The position numbers and the translations under genes are program-made. Source: Pontibacter burrus (GTDB lineage: Bacteria; Bacteroidota; Bacteroidia; Cytophagales; Hymenobacteraceae). Taken from it: 64,000 bases of DNA. The stretch covers positions 124,001 through 188,000 of the forward strand of contig NZ_JAAGWD010000004.1 in NCBI RefSeq assembly GCF_010686685.1. Direction: 5' to 3'. Of this stretch, positions 20,314-29,992 are shown in pieces (the first letter of the stretch is position 1; the number at the start of each line of letters is the position of its first letter). Under the pieces are notes generated by a model that saw only the letters and a program-made list of their open reading frames with translations, was not told where the DNA came from and did not search any database.

Positions 20314-20487
20314 ATGGGGAAGAGTAAAACGTTTAAAATAATACTAGCAGTAGCCTGTTTTTTGGCAGCCGGACTTAATATGTACCGTGTTTACAAAGGC
20401 GAGAGCGATACGATAGATATAATATTTGGGGCTTTGTTTTTCTTAGCCGGTATTATGTACATCTACCGCATCCGGAAAGGGATATAA
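20314..20487 (+). CDS. Small two-span membrane protein of unknown function
   Basis: 57 residues from ATG 20314; an in-frame GTG at 20254 would add 20 residues but the added part does not look like a normal N-terminus. Two hydrophobic segments (about residues 5-21 and 33-51) are joined by a short loop with YRVYKGESD, and a basic tail YRIRKGI follows. No family recognised. It stands alone and is followed by a long inverted repeat that may terminate it. Confidence 0.55.
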   Translation: MGKSKTFKIILAVACFLAAGLNMYRVYKGESDTIDIIFGALFFLAGIMYIYRIRKGI

Positions 20488-20492
20488 AAGGA

Positions 20493-20543
20493 AAAACCTG
20501 AAAATCTATAAGTTCTTGGTAGAAATTACGATTTTCAGGTTTT
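20493..20543 (+). terminator. Long inverted repeat, possible terminator
   Basis: A perfect 14-bp inverted repeat, AAAACCTGAAAATC at 20493-20506 and its complement at 20530-20543, separated by 23 bases and starting six bases after the small gene's stop. The A/T ends give a weak run rather than a true T-tail, so termination is plausible but not certain. Confidence 0.5.
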
Positions 20544-20694
20544 CAACTTTTAGCCAAAGGTATCCATGTATACGGGGCTGTATTTCAAGAGTTACAGCCT
20601 GCCATAAAAAATCTTCAAAAATTTTCCAGAATTTTCTGAAAAGCCTCTTGCTAGCCCAATTTGGCAGTTTGCATCGCAAAAATATTTTCGAAAA

Positions 20695-23184
20695 CTACAT
20701 TGGGTCTACATCAGCCACAACTTTTATTCCTTTAAAATCCGGCAGCAGGTATAGTTGCTGAATAGCCTGGGCTATCTGCCCTTTTGCCTGGCGCAGGTTC
20801 ACGTTTTCACGTGGAAGCTTGATGTGTATCTCGTTCAGGAACAGGTTGCGAATACGGAAGATATACGGAATCTCCGGCCCTAACACCTGTTGCTTGCCCA
20901 ACCTGTCAGTTAAATCCTTTGCCAGAACTATAGCTGCATTTTCCGAAGTCCGTTCATCGGCATGCTTCACCGTAACACGGATCATACGCACGAACGGCGG
21001 GTACGCAAAGCGCATCCGTTCTTCTATCTCATGCGCATACAACGCTTCATAATCCACGCTTTTCACCTTCCGGAAAATTGCCTGCATCGGGTCGCGGGTC
21101 TGGATAAAAACGGTACCCGGCTTGCCTTTACGCCCGGCGCGCCCGCTTACCTGCACAAACAACTGAAATGCCCGCTCATGTGCCCGGAAGTCAGGGAAAT
21201 GGATTATGCTGTCGGCGTTCAGGATGCCTACCAAGCTCACGTTCTCGAAGTCCAGGCCTTTGGTAACCATCTGGGTGCCTACCAGGATGTTGGTTTTGCC
21301 GTTCTCAAAATCAGCGATGATCTGCTGGTAACTGTTCTTTTTCTTGGTGGTGTCCAGGTCCATGCGCTGTACTTCCGCTTTTGGCAGCATCAGCTTTAGC
21401 TCGTCCTCGATCTTTTCGGTACCAAAGCCCATACTTTTGAGGGTAGTAGCGCCGCAGGCAGGACAATCAGAAGGCATGCGCTCATGGTAGCCGCAATAAT
21501 GGCAACGCAGCTCACTGCTGAATTTATGGTAAGACAAACTTACAGCGCAATTACGGCACTTTGGAATCCAGGAGCATTCGTCGCAGGCAATAAAAGGCGC
21601 ATAGCCGCGGCGGTTCTGGAACAGGATCACCTGCTCGTGGCGGTGCAGTCGTTCTTCAATAGCTGTCAGCAGTTTACCCGAAAAGTGGCTGTGCATGTTT
21701 TTGCGGTGCTGCTCTTCGCGGGTGTTGATGAGTTCTACATCCGGCAACTGCGCTTCGCCAAAACGTTTGGTCATGCTAACCAGTCCCCAGCGGCCGGTCT
21801 GGCAGTTATAGTATGTTTCGATGGCGGGCGTGGCAGAGCCCAACAGTGTTTTGGCTCCTTGCAGGTGCGCCATCATCAGGGCTGTTTCGCGGGCATTGTA
21901 GCGCGGAGCCGGGTCGTATTGCTTGTAACTCGCTTCATGTTCCTCGTCCACTATAATCAGCGACAAGTTATGGAACGGTAAGAAAACCGCTGAACGTACG
22001 CCCACCACCACCTGGAACCTGCCCGAAAGCACGCCTTGCCACACTTCGGCACGCTCGTTATCCGAGAATTTGGAATGGTATACACCCAGTTTTTCGCCGA
22101 ACACCTTCATCAGGCGCGTTACGATCTGAGCCGTTAGGGCAATTTCGGGTAGTAAGTATAGCACCTGCCCACCGCCTTCCAGCGCGTGTTTTATCAGGTC
22201 GATGTAAACTTCGGTTTTGCCACTACCCGTAACGCCATGCAGCAGCACCGTGTCTTTCTCCTTAAATAAGCCCAGAATTTCGTCTTTGGCCTGCAGCTGA
22301 TGTTCTGATAGCGTCATCGGCAGCAAACGCGGTGAGTCATCTACCGGGAAACGGGAAACAATTTGGTCGAACTGCTCCAGCACGCCTTTCTTTATCAGCG
22401 AATCCAGCGACGACTTTGACAGGTGCGGGTTGTTGCTGAGTACCGATTTCTCGAGGCCTTTATAGTTTAAATGCACATCCTGGTGCACTGGTACCTGTTG
22501 CAGGTAGTTCAGTAGAATGTCGAGCTGTTTCGGTTTAGGCGTAAGCTGCTCGAAAAGCTCCTCCAGCATGCCTTCTTCCTGCACAAAATGCTCGCTCAGT
22601 CGCACTTTCTTCACCACTTTCGGCGAAAACTTGTCGCTTACCTGCTCAAATATGATGATCGCCTCTTTCTGGATCAGTGATTTAATGTACTTATGGTAGC
22701 TTTTTACCTGCAGCACATTCCCGACATCAGTAAAAGTCAGCTGCTGATTCTGCTGTAGCGCATAAATTATCTTGATTTCCTGGGTACTGAGCGGAATATC
22801 GTCTTCTTCGGGGTTGAACTGCGGGTGCAATTGTATGCGCGATTCGCTGCTCAGCTTTAAGGCTGATGGCAAAGCGGCATTAATCACTTCACCAAGTGTG
22901 CACATGTAGTAATCCGCAATCCATTTAAATAGCTTCAGCTGAGGCGCTGTAACTATAGGTGTATCGTCCAGCACATCCAGAATGTATTTTGCCTGGTAAT
23001 CTGCTGGTGCCTGTTCGTGTATGTCGGCAACAATACAGCTTAAAACCCGCTTCGAACCAAACTGCACAATTACCCGCGCACCTACCAACACCTCGTCGTT
23101 CATCTCAAACGGAATGCGGTAAGTATACAGCTTTGGCAGCGGCAAGGGAAGTATCACGTCGGCAAAAAGCGTAACGCGCTCCAC
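20695..23184 (-). CDS. priA: Primosomal protein N', PriA helicase
   Basis: DNA-replication restart helicase that loads the replisome at stalled forks. The N-terminal DNA-binding domain begins VTLFADVILPLPLP. Walker A is GVTGSGKTE, Walker B/DEAH is VDEEHEAS, and the zinc region has paired cysteines (CDEC, CRNC, CHYC, CPAC). Helicase motifs V-VI include GTQMVTKGLDF and SGRAGR. The open frame extends to ATG 23376, but the first 64 residues of that version are unlike PriA and cover DNA with intergenic character. GTG 23184 gives 829 residues, a normal length; a TTG a little upstream is also possible. The gene stands alone, divergent from the DoxX-like gene. Confidence 0.93.
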   Translation of the reverse strand: MERVTLFADVILPLPLPKLYTYRIPFEMNDEVLVGARVIVQFGSKRVLSCIVADIHEQAPADYQAKYILDVLDDTPIVTAPQLKLFKWIADYYMCTLGEVINAALPSALKLSSESRIQLHPQFNPEEDDIPLSTQEIKIIYALQQNQQLTFTDVGNVLQVKSYHKYIKSLIQKEAIIIFEQVSDKFSPKVVKKVRLSEHFVQEEGMLEELFEQLTPKPKQLDILLNYLQQVPVHQDVHLNYKGLEKSVLSNNPHLSKSSLDSLIKKGVLEQFDQIVSRFPVDDSPRLLPMTLSEHQLQAKDEILGLFKEKDTVLLHGVTGSGKTEVYIDLIKHALEGGGQVLYLLPEIALTAQIVTRLMKVFGEKLGVYHSKFSDNERAEVWQGVLSGRFQVVVGVRSAVFLPFHNLSLIIVDEEHEASYKQYDPAPRYNARETALMMAHLQGAKTLLGSATPAIETYYNCQTGRWGLVSMTKRFGEAQLPDVELINTREEQHRKNMHSHFSGKLLTAIEERLHRHEQVILFQNRRGYAPFIACDECSWIPKCRNCAVSLSYHKFSSELRCHYCGYHERMPSDCPACGATTLKSMGFGTEKIEDELKLMLPKAEVQRMDLDTTKKKNSYQQIIADFENGKTNILVGTQMVTKGLDFENVSLVGILNADSIIHFPDFRAHERAFQLFVQVSGRAGRKGKPGTVFIQTRDPMQAIFRKVKSVDYEALYAHEIEERMRFAYPPFVRMIRVTVKHADERTSENAAIVLAKDLTDRLGKQQVLGPEIPYIFRIRNLFLNEIHIKLPRENVNLRQAKGQIAQAIQQLYLLPDFKGIKVVADVDPM

Positions 23185-23418
23185 GGCCGGCTCAGGGGGG
23201 TAATTAAAGTTCAGTAGCTCAGACAAGGGCGAAGTCAATACATTGTGTACTATACAAATGTCGGAAAAAAAGGAGCGAATTGCTAAGGGCCTGTTATAGA
23301 TTTGGAATGGCTGTGAAGGATACCGGCAACTATAGTTTTGTGAGCTGCATTTTGAGATACAACTATAAAGCGCCACATTTACTTCTGCAAAACTATAGTT
23401 TGGTAATTAACTAACTGT

Positions 23419-23817
23419 ATGCTAATGAAATATCCTGTTATAGTTACTGCGGCCCGGTTGCTGTTAGGAGCGATCTTCGCATTTGCCGGTTTCAATGGTT
23501 TTCTGCTGTTGTTAGGCGTGGAGCCTATTGGCCCAACATCACTGGACGTGCCGTTTATGCAGGTGCTCGTATCCACACTTTATGTTTTTATTCCGTTAAA
23601 GGCGGCTGAGCTTACAGCAGGTATTTTGTTGCTGGTGAACAGGTTTGTTCCGTTGGCGTTGCTCATGCTGGTACCCATCAGCATCAATATCTTACTGTTT
23701 CATGTATTTGATGACCAAAGCCTGTTGCTGAACGGCATAGTTGTGCTGGTGCTACTGGCTGTGCTGTTGTACCACTACAGAGCAAGCTATCAGCAGCTTC
23801 TGGTTTATAGAGTCTGA
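23419..23817 (+). CDS. DoxX-like four-span membrane protein
   Basis: 132 residues, nearly all hydrophobic, with four predicted membrane segments (about 8-32, 46-70, 75-95 and 101-120). The ARLLLGAIFAFAGFNGF start and the PLKAAELTAGILLL segment are typical of the DoxX/DoxD-like family. Start ATG 23419, with an alternative ATG two codons on. Family members are linked to redox or quinone metabolism, but the role here is unknown. It converges on the YyaL-like gene with only 12 bases between stops. Confidence 0.75.
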   Translation: MLMKYPVIVTAARLLLGAIFAFAGFNGFLLLLGVEPIGPTSLDVPFMQVLVSTLYVFIPLKAAELTAGILLLVNRFVPLALLMLVPISINILLFHVFDDQSLLLNGIVVLVLLAVLLYHYRASYQQLLVYRV

Positions 23818-23829
23818 ACTATAGACGCC

Positions 23830-25887
23830 TTACAAGGCAGGAAATTTGCTTTCCTGCTGCCAGCCCTGTAGTTGTTTCAGCGCCTCAGCTGGGGTTGTTA
23901 CAGGCAACTGACAGGTCTTGTTATAACATACATAAATGGTGGTTTTGCCATCTAAGGGCACTTTGTCTGAAAGCAGCGGCAAGGTGCTCTTATGATCGCT
24001 ACCCATCAAAATCATGTTAGGTAAATAGAAAGTGCTGAGCTCTTCCCGAAATTCTGGTACTTTTTTGCCAACTATAGATACTTCTGCAGTAGGCGTGAGC
24101 AGGTTATAGTATAAAATTGCCCAGTTGCTGAGGTGAGACGGCTCTTTTACAAGCAAAGGTTTTACAGCCTGAAGCATGGCAGCAGCTTTCTGCTGGTACC
24201 TTTCATCATCAAAGTACAAACCCAGCAGGTGCAGGTTAATCGCCATTACAGAATTTGATGCCGGAATCACGTTGTCCAGCAGTACTTTTTTGCGCGCGAT
24301 CAGTTTCTCTGCGTTTTTGTCGGTAAAGTAAAACAGCGGCTCATTCGGGTCATCGAAATGAGTTAGCACATAATTCGTGAAACGCCTTGCATGCAGCAGC
24401 CAGGTTTCGTTAAAGGTAACTTCGTAAAGCCTGATCAGTGCGGAGATCAGGAGTGCATAATCTTCCAGAAAACCGTCTATAGTTGCTTTTCCGTTTTTGT
24501 AAGTGTGGCATAGTTTATCGCCTTCACGCAGTTCTTCAAAAATAAACACAGCATTTTTAAGGGCGAGATCCAGGAAGTGCTGTTCGTTAAACACATAAAA
24601 TGCATCGGCTAGAGCTTTTAGCATCAGTGCATTCCAGGAGCAGAGTATTTTATCGTCCAGTGCAGGTCGCACCCGTTTTGCCCGTATCTTCATTAGCGTT
24701 TTCTTCCAGGCCGCTACCATAGCTTGCAATACCTCCGGCTCTAGCACGTTTTCCTGGGCAAACATTTCGTCGCTCATCTGGCGATGCAGAATATTTCGGC
24801 CATGCTCAAAGTTGCCGGAAGCAGTTATGCTATAGTACTTCGAAAAAAGCGGTTCCTCATCTCTCAGTACACGGTGCAATTCATCCCTGGTGTAGGTATA
24901 AAATTTGCCCTCTACGCCTTCGCTATCGGCGTCTAAAGAAGAATAGAAGCCAAATTCCTCACTCATGAGTTCGCGCTCCACAAATTTTATAGTTTCGTAT
25001 ACTACCTCCTTGTAAAGCGGATCTTTGGTTACCTGGTATGCTTCGGAGTAAAGTGTTATGAGTTGCGCGTTATCGTATAGCATCTTTTCGAAATGGGGCA
25101 CCAGCCATTTTGCATCTACTGAATAACGTGAAAAGCCGCCCCCAACCTGGTCATAAATCCCGCCATAAGCCATTTGCCGGAGCGTGAGTTTTACCTGTGC
25201 CAATGCCGTTTCGTCCTGGCCATGATTATAGTAGCGCAGTAGAAACAGGTAAATAGAGGGCATCAGAAACTTTGGAGCCGGCGACAACCCTCCGTGTTCT
25301 CTGTCGAAGCGCTTGCCGAGTTGTTTGTACAGCTGTTTCAGCTCTTCTTCGTTCAGCGATTCAGACCCTTTAGGAATGCTATATTTTTCAAGCTCGCTTA
25401 TCTTCAAATGTTCGGCAAATTGCTCTGCCGTGCTATCCAGCTCCTGCTTGTTGTTCTGGTAAGCAAGGCAGATGTTTTGTAGCAGCTGCTCCCACTGTTT
25501 AGGTGAAAAATAGGTGCCACCGTAGAAAGGCTTCGCATCCAAATTCAGGAACACGTTCAGCGGCCACCCGCCCTGCAAACCCATAGCCTGCACGGCATCC
25601 ATATAAATGGCATCCACATCCGGGCGTTCTTCGCGATCAACTTTAATGCACACAAAGTGCTGGTTCATCAGCTCGGCTATCTTTACGTTCTCAAAACTCT
25701 GGCGCTCCATTACGTGGCACCAGTGGCAGGCAGCATAACCGATACTGACTAAAATAGGTTTTTCCTGGTTTTTAGCAAGTTGAAGCGCTTCATCGCCCCA
25801 AGGATACCAATTTACAGGGTTGTAGGCGTGTTGCAGCAGATACGGGCTGCTCTCATTTATAAGCTTGTTGGGTTTCCTGTCTGCCAT
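23830..25887 (-). CDS. YyaL-like thioredoxin-domain protein (DUF255, six-hairpin glycosidase-like)
   Basis: 685 residues, no signal peptide. The N-terminal DUF255 thioredoxin-like domain begins [15 protein letters not shown] and has the CHWCH site near residues 54-58, followed by DREERPDVD and GGWPLNVF. The remainder is an alpha/alpha-toroid-like region ([23 protein letters not shown] segment and [10 protein letters not shown]). The layout and length match bacterial YyaL and eukaryotic SPATA20. Function is not established; a redox-linked role is suggested by the CxxC. It is followed by no clear terminator. Confidence 0.92.
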   Translation of the reverse strand: MADRKPNKLINESSPYLLQHAYNPVNWYPWGDEALQLAKNQEKPILVSIGYAACHWCHVMERQSFENVKIAELMNQHFVCIKVDREERPDVDAIYMDAVQAMGLQGGWPLNVFLNLDAKPFYGGTYFSPKQWEQLLQNICLAYQNNKQELDSTAEQFAEHLKISELEKYSIPKGSESLNEEELKQLYKQLGKRFDREHGGLSPAPKFLMPSIYLFLLRYYNHGQDETALAQVKLTLRQMAYGGIYDQVGGGFSRYSVDAKWLVPHFEKMLYDNAQLITLYSEAYQVTKDPLYKEVVYETIKFVERELMSEEFGFYSSLDADSEGVEGKFYTYTRDELHRVLRDEEPLFSKYYSITASGNFEHGRNILHRQMSDEMFAQENVLEPEVLQAMVAAWKKTLMKIRAKRVRPALDDKILCSWNALMLKALADAFYVFNEQHFLDLALKNAVFIFEELREGDKLCHTYKNGKATIDGFLEDYALLISALIRLYEVTFNETWLLHARRFTNYVLTHFDDPNEPLFYFTDKNAEKLIARKKVLLDNVIPASNSVMAINLHLLGLYFDDERYQQKAAAMLQAVKPLLVKEPSHLSNWAILYYNLLTPTAEVSIVGKKVPEFREELSTFYLPNMILMGSDHKSTLPLLSDKVPLDGKTTIYVCYNKTCQLPVTTPAEALKQLQGWQQESKFPAL

Positions 25888-25942
25888 AGTTAGGTGCTAT
25901 AGTTACACTTATTTCTACGTTGTACGGGCAGGCAGGTATAGT

Positions 25943-26926
25943 TTAGTTACCTATCAGTTGGGCCTTCAGTATTTTAATTTCTGTTTCAGCAGCTACTTTA
26001 TAGGTTTCTGAGAGTTGCTCCAGTTGTTTAATAGTATTTTGGAGAAAGGTTTGGTGTGCCTCGGCTTGCGGATGAAATGGCCTGTGAGCTATGGCGCGCT
26101 GCACTTTATCCCATTCCGGAATAAACTGCTGGTAAGTAGGGTGGAGGTAAGTAGCGACAAACTTTTGCCAGATGTAATCTTCAGCAACCTGGGTAGGATG
26201 CAGCATATCTGAACTATAGAAGCGGTAGTCGCGCAGATCATCCAGCATAATTTCATAAGCCGGAAAATAAAACACACCTGGCAGTTGCTCGCTTAAATAA
26301 TGAGAAGCCACCCTGAGAAGCGATTTACTCACGCTGTTTACCTGCAGCGTTTCCTTTACATGACGTACCGGACTCACTGTAATGATAAACTGTAGTTCCG
26401 GGTTTGTTTTATGCAGAGACTTTATAGCCAGGGCCATGTTATCAGTTATGTCAGCTATAGTTAGCAGTTCCCGGAAAAACTGGCGGGCTGGCAGTTTGTG
26501 GCAGTTGGCAACTATAGTTCCGGAGTCGGCCAGCTTATACGATACAGCAGTACCCAGTGTAATAATAACAAGTTTAGCTTTCTGTAAATGATTACGTGTT
26601 TGCCCGATCCGGTCTTCAATCAGCTGTACCAGTTCATCCTTGTTTGCCGACGACAAAGAAGAGTGTAGGTCATAACTATACCAAATGCCGTCACGCTGTA
26701 CCAGGCTATCTGTAATGTTAAAGTTTTCTCCTGCTACTGCCTGTAGTAGTTTACTTACGGATATAGGGTTAAAAATAGTGCCGAAGGGATTTACCAGCAC
26801 AACGGCCTTATACTGCTGTAGTTTAGCGCCGATCACTTCTGCAAAACAGGAACCTATAGTTACTACCTTTTCCGGCAGATTCAGGCGCAGGTTGGTTTCC
26901 GGCATCGTTACTTCGGTTCGGAACAT
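25943..26926 (-). CDS. GSCFA-domain protein (SGNH-like hydrolase)
   Basis: 327 residues. The TIGSCFAEVIG motif near residue 21 gives the family its name, with the Ser of GSCFA as the likely nucleophile. Further family segments are NPFGTIFNP, ITLGTAVSY, FIITVSPVRH and SSDMLHPTQVAEDYIW, the last with the catalytic D-x-x-H of SGNH hydrolases. No signal peptide. GSCFA proteins are common in Bacteroidota and their substrates are unknown. It precedes the ribosomal protein operon's terminator and is probably monocistronic. Confidence 0.9.
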   Translation of the reverse strand: MFRTEVTMPETNLRLNLPEKVVTIGSCFAEVIGAKLQQYKAVVLVNPFGTIFNPISVSKLLQAVAGENFNITDSLVQRDGIWYSYDLHSSLSSANKDELVQLIEDRIGQTRNHLQKAKLVIITLGTAVSYKLADSGTIVANCHKLPARQFFRELLTIADITDNMALAIKSLHKTNPELQFIITVSPVRHVKETLQVNSVSKSLLRVASHYLSEQLPGVFYFPAYEIMLDDLRDYRFYSSDMLHPTQVAEDYIWQKFVATYLHPTYQQFIPEWDKVQRAIAHRPFHPQAEAHQTFLQNTIKQLEQLSETYKVAAETEIKILKAQLIGN

Positions 26927-26975
26927 AAATTATAGTTGAGATACCCGTAAAGCTACTAAGTTATAGTATAAACAT

Positions 26976-27011
26976 AAAAAAAGGGCTTCGGATTGCTCCA
27001 AAGCCCTTTTT
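26976..27011 (-). terminator. Terminator of the rpsF-rpsR-rplI operon
   Basis: Stem GGGCTT-C-GGA/TCC-A-AAGCCC with one mismatch and a TTGC loop, flanked by A7 and T5, about 18 bases past the rplI stop. Because it has T-runs on both strands it could also act in the other direction. Confidence 0.88.
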
Positions 27012-27028
27012 GATAATCTACCTTCAGA

Positions 27029-27472
27029 TTACTCTGCTACCACGTTAAATTTAACAGTGTGCTTCACTTCTTTGTGCAGGTTAAGCGAAGCTGTGTACTC
27101 GCCGGCAGTTTTCACATCCTGATCGAATGAGATACGCTTGCGATCGACATCAAAGCCTTTTGCTTTCAGTGCTTCAGAAAGCTGGTTAGTTGTAACTGAA
27201 CCGAAGATCTTACCAGTTTCACCTACTTTAGCAGGGATTTCCAATGTCAGATCACCAATGTTGTCTGCCAGTGACTGAGCATCAGCCTGAATTTTTTCAG
27301 CTTTGTGCGCAGCCTGACGAATGTTCTCAGCAACAACTTTTTTGCTTGACTTGTCAGCAAGAACAGCAAGACCCTGAGGGATCAGGTAGTTCAGGCCGTA
27401 ACCTGATCTTACTGTTACGATATCGTTCTTATAGCCTAAGCCCTTAACGTCATCTTTAAGTATTACTTCCAT
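27029..27472 (-). CDS. rplI: 50S ribosomal protein L9
   Basis: 147 residues, the usual length. The N-terminal domain MEVILKDDVKGLGYKNDIV and YLIPQGLA are diagnostic, the long connecting helix follows, and the C-terminal domain has GKIFGSVTTNQLSEAL. It binds 23S rRNA domain V. Last gene of a three-gene operon, 12 bases after rpsR, followed by the terminator. Confidence 0.98.
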   Translation of the reverse strand: MEVILKDDVKGLGYKNDIVTVRSGYGLNYLIPQGLAVLADKSSKKVVAENIRQAAHKAEKIQADAQSLADNIGDLTLEIPAKVGETGKIFGSVTTNQLSEALKAKGFDVDRKRISFDQDVKTAGEYTASLNLHKEVKHTVKFNVVAE

Positions 27473-27484
27473 CTCTATCCCTCC

Positions 27485-27736
27485 TTATTTTAAAGAATCT
27501 GTTACATAAGGTAAAATAGCCAGGTGACGTGCTCTTGCAACTGCCTGAGATACTTTACGCTGGAACTTAAGGCTTGTACCTGTCAATCTTCTTGGAAGGA
27601 TTTTGCCTTGCTCGTTTACAAACTTCAGCAGGAAGTTGCCATCTTTATAGTCGATGTACTTAATGCCGCTTTTCTTGAATCGGCAGTATTTCTGACGATT
27701 CTCTTGCTTGTGTACTCTTTCGTTAACTAAGCTCAT
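27485..27736 (-). CDS. rpsR: 30S ribosomal protein S18
   Basis: 83 residues. The segments [38 protein letters not shown] and ILPYV are the S18 signature. It pairs with S6 on the platform of the small subunit, in line with the gene order. Its ATG shares one base with the rpsF stop (TAATG), suggesting coupled translation. Confidence 0.98.
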   Translation of the reverse strand: MSLVNERVHKQENRQKYCRFKKSGIKYIDYKDGNFLLKFVNEQGKILPRRLTGTSLKFQRKVSQAVARARHLAILPYVTDSLK

Positions 27737-28101
27737 TATCCTTTAACCTCCTCTTTTTTAGCTTGTTTGAACTCGCCATTTCTTCTTCGCTCGTTATAAG
27801 CAACTGCGTGCTTATCCAGTGCAGTAGTCAAGAAGCGAACAACTTTCTCATCACGACGGTAAGCCAGTTCTAACTGGTCTACAATTGTGCCTGGAGCTTT
27901 AAACTCGATGAGATGATAGAAACCAGTTGATTTCTTCTGGATTGGGTAAGCAAGCTTACGCAGGCCCCAGTTCTCTTCGTGGATAATGTCGGCGCTATTT
28001 TCCTTAAGCACCTGTCTGAACTTCTCGACCGTTTCTTGCATCTGCGTCTCATTTAAAAGAGGCGTCAGGATGAAGACCGTTTCGTAATTTTTTAATTCCA
28101 T
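27736..28101 (-). CDS. rpsF: 30S ribosomal protein S6
   Basis: 121 residues from ATG 28101 ([12 protein letters not shown]). The frame is open to 28245, but the extra 48 residues cover the operon promoter and have no place in S6, so the inner start is chosen. Typical segments are [19 protein letters not shown] and [16 protein letters not shown]. First gene of rpsF-rpsR-rplI, transcribed from the promoter at 28132-28163. Confidence 0.97.
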   Translation of the reverse strand: MELKNYETVFILTPLLNETQMQETVEKFRQVLKENSADIIHEENWGLRKLAYPIQKKSTGFYHLIEFKAPGTIVDQLELAYRRDEKVVRFLTTALDKHAVAYNERRRNGEFKQAKKEEVKG

Positions 28102-28131
28102 TCTGTTGTAGAATTTTTTGATTTTAGCCCG

Positions 28132-28163
28132 CAAATATACGGGTAAGTATTTTGAAAAGCAAA
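28132..28163 (-). promoter_or_regulatory. rpsF: Bacteroidota promoter of the rpsF operon
   Basis: Minus strand: TTTG (28163-28160), a 20-base spacer, then TATATTTG (28139-28132). This fits the Bacteroidota consensus TTTG-N19-21-TAnnTTTG exactly. Transcription would begin a few bases downstream, giving a leader of about 25 bases, and it rules out the longer S6 start. Confidence 0.75.
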
Positions 28164-28550
28164 GCATTACCTTAATAAAAATGCTGAGAAAATGTGCAGT
28201 CAGGTGGGCTATAGTTAGCGACTGACCGGCAACTATAGGACACATCTAAAAACAACACTATATTATAAAGCCTGATGTTGTTTGAAAGAGAATCTGAAAA
28301 TAGAATAAAAAGGCAAAAAAAGTTGCATTATAAACTTAACCGGGACTTCTATAGTATACAAAAGGTTGATTGTACTTTATTTATGAATTTCTGGTAAAAA
28401 TTAAGAGGGTAAATTGTACTGGATATACGGTGTTATTTGTAATGATTCTAAATAAAAAGCCTTAAAAATTAATTTTAAGTAAGATTTTGCACGATAAGCG
28501 GCTAAGAACGATTGGTCTGCAGCGATGGTTCCAAAAATAAAAAGTATGTG
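28164..28550. other. AT-rich divergent gap between ribosomal and respiratory operons
   Basis: About 390 bases with three CTATAG copies (near 28210, 28231 and 28351). The part around 28255-28500 is very AT-rich. No convincing gene or RNA: the frames here are short and hydrophobic and overlap the promoter of the respiratory operon. Confidence 0.5.
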
Positions 28551-28581
28551 TTTGAATAATGGAATTCGAGTAGTAGATTTG
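28551..28581 (+). promoter_or_regulatory. actA: Bacteroidota promoter of the respiratory operon
   Basis: TTTG at 28551-28554, a 19-base spacer, and TAGATTTG at 28574-28581 match TTTG-N19-21-TAnnTTTG exactly. The start of transcription would be near 28588, about 57 bases before the actA ATG at 28645, and downstream of the ATG at 28525 that would give a longer product. Confidence 0.7.
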
Positions 28582-28644
28582 TGGCCGAAAAGTAAATTCA
28601 CCATTATACTAAACTCACAAGTGATGATGGCTATGATTAGCTGT

Positions 28645-29949
28645 ATGCTTAAAACTACACACAAGATTTTCTTAGCCTTCTTGCTAGTACTGACTGTAAC
28701 CTTCGGGGTGCAGGCTCAGGAGAGCGAGCAGGCGGAAGTAGCTGCAAAAGGAGTAGAGCCAGGTTCTACTGAAGGTGCTGAAACAGGTTCTGCGGATCCT
28801 GCCGTTATTGATGCAGGAGCTGCCCTATTTAAAAATAACTGTGCGGTTTGCCACTCTGCAGGCAGCGACGTTATTGTTGGACCAGGTCTGAAAGGTATAA
28901 CAGGCAAGAGAAGCGAAGGCTGGTTGATCAAGTGGATCAAAAACTCTCAGGCCCTGATTCAGTCTGGCGATGCAGATGCGATTGCTATTTATAATGAGTA
29001 TAACAAGCAGGCCATGCCATCATTTGCATCTCTTTCTGATGATGATGTGAAAGCTATTCTTGCTTATGTTGATGCACAGGCTAATGTTGCAGCAGCAGCT
29101 CCAACAACAGTAGCAGGCCCTGAAGGTGCGGCTCCTGGAGCTAATGTAGGAACTGATGCAATAGGCGCAATTGGTGGTTACCTTGATATTGTGCTTGTAG
29201 TGCTGATCATTGTGCTGATCGTACTGGTGGTAACACTGTTGCTGATCACGTCACTGTTAAAGAACTACCTGAACAAGAACCGTCAACTTGACGAAGCTGA
29301 TAACGAGATCGTTAACCAGCGTTTCGACTTCTCCAAGATCTATAAGTCTAAAGCCGTACGTACTCTTGTGCTGCTGATCTTTGTAGTGGTACTTGTTGAC
29401 CTTGGTCTTGATAAGATGATGGGTATTGGTATCCAGCAGGGTTATGCGCCGAAGCAGCCAATTGCTTTCTCGCACAAACTGCACGCCGGTGAGCATCAGA
29501 TTGACTGTAGCTATTGCCACACTACTGTTTACGAAAGCAAGAGTGCCAGCATTCCTTCCGCTAACATCTGTATGAACTGCCATAGCCAGATCAAAAAAGA
29601 GTCTCCTGAGATTCAGAAGATTTACAGAGCTATTGAGCGCAATAAGCCAATTGAGTGGGTACGTATCCACAACCTGCCGGATCTGTCTTACTTCAACCAC
29701 TCGCAGCACACCCAGGTTGGTGGCGTAGAGTGCCAGACCTGCCACGGTCCAATCCAGGAGATGGATGTAGTGTATCAGTACTCACCGCTTACAATGGGCT
29801 GGTGTATCGACTGTCACCGCGAAACTCCGCTTAACACAGAAGGCAACGCATATTATGACAACCTGGTGAAACTGCACGAGCAGTCATCTAAAGGTGCATT
29901 CACAGTTGCTTCTAACGGTGGTACAGAGTGCTCTAAGTGCCACTACTAA
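28645..29949 (+). CDS. actA: Alternative complex III subunit ActA, multiheme cytochrome c with fused monoheme domain
   Basis: 434 residues from ATG 28645, which gives a clean signal peptide (MLKTTHKIFLAFLLV...VQAQ); the frame opens earlier, at 28525, but that start precedes the promoter. Residues about 50-150 are a class I cytochrome c domain with CAVCH (Cys66). An Ala/Pro/Gly-rich linker and two membrane segments follow, then a class III-type region with five CxxCH sites (CSYCH, CMNCH, CQTCH, CIDCH and CSKCH at the end), six hemes in total. In the complex it carries electrons from ActB to the outgoing cytochrome c or oxidase. First gene of the operon, 43 bases before actB. Confidence 0.9.
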   Translation: MLKTTHKIFLAFLLVLTVTFGVQAQESEQAEVAAKGVEPGSTEGAETGSADPAVIDAGAALFKNNCAVCHSAGSDVIVGPGLKGITGKRSEGWLIKWIKNSQALIQSGDADAIAIYNEYNKQAMPSFASLSDDDVKAILAYVDAQANVAAAAPTTVAGPEGAAPGANVGTDAIGAIGGYLDIVLVVLIIVLIVLVVTLLLITSLLKNYLNKNRQLDEADNEIVNQRFDFSKIYKSKAVRTLVLLIFVVVLVDLGLDKMMGIGIQQGYAPKQPIAFSHKLHAGEHQIDCSYCHTTVYESKSASIPSANICMNCHSQIKKESPEIQKIYRAIERNKPIEWVRIHNLPDLSYFNHSQHTQVGGVECQTCHGPIQEMDVVYQYSPLTMGWCIDCHRETPLNTEGNAYYDNLVKLHEQSSKGAFTVASNGGTECSKCHY

Positions 29950-29992
29950 GCAGTTAATTATTATCTGAATATTCGAGTTTTCTAAATATATT

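Noticed and set aside
21484..21981. Plus-strand frame of 165 codons inside priA
   Set aside because: Opposite to the zinc-region and helicase motifs of priA; no independent support.
28525..28644. Extended N-terminus for actA
   Set aside because: The ATG at 28525 precedes the probable promoter at 28551-28581, and the signal peptide begins properly only at 28645.
28401..28664. Minus-strand frame of 87 codons between the ribosomal and respiratory operons
   Set aside because: It overlaps the consensus promoter and the signal-peptide region of actA and has no family-like features.
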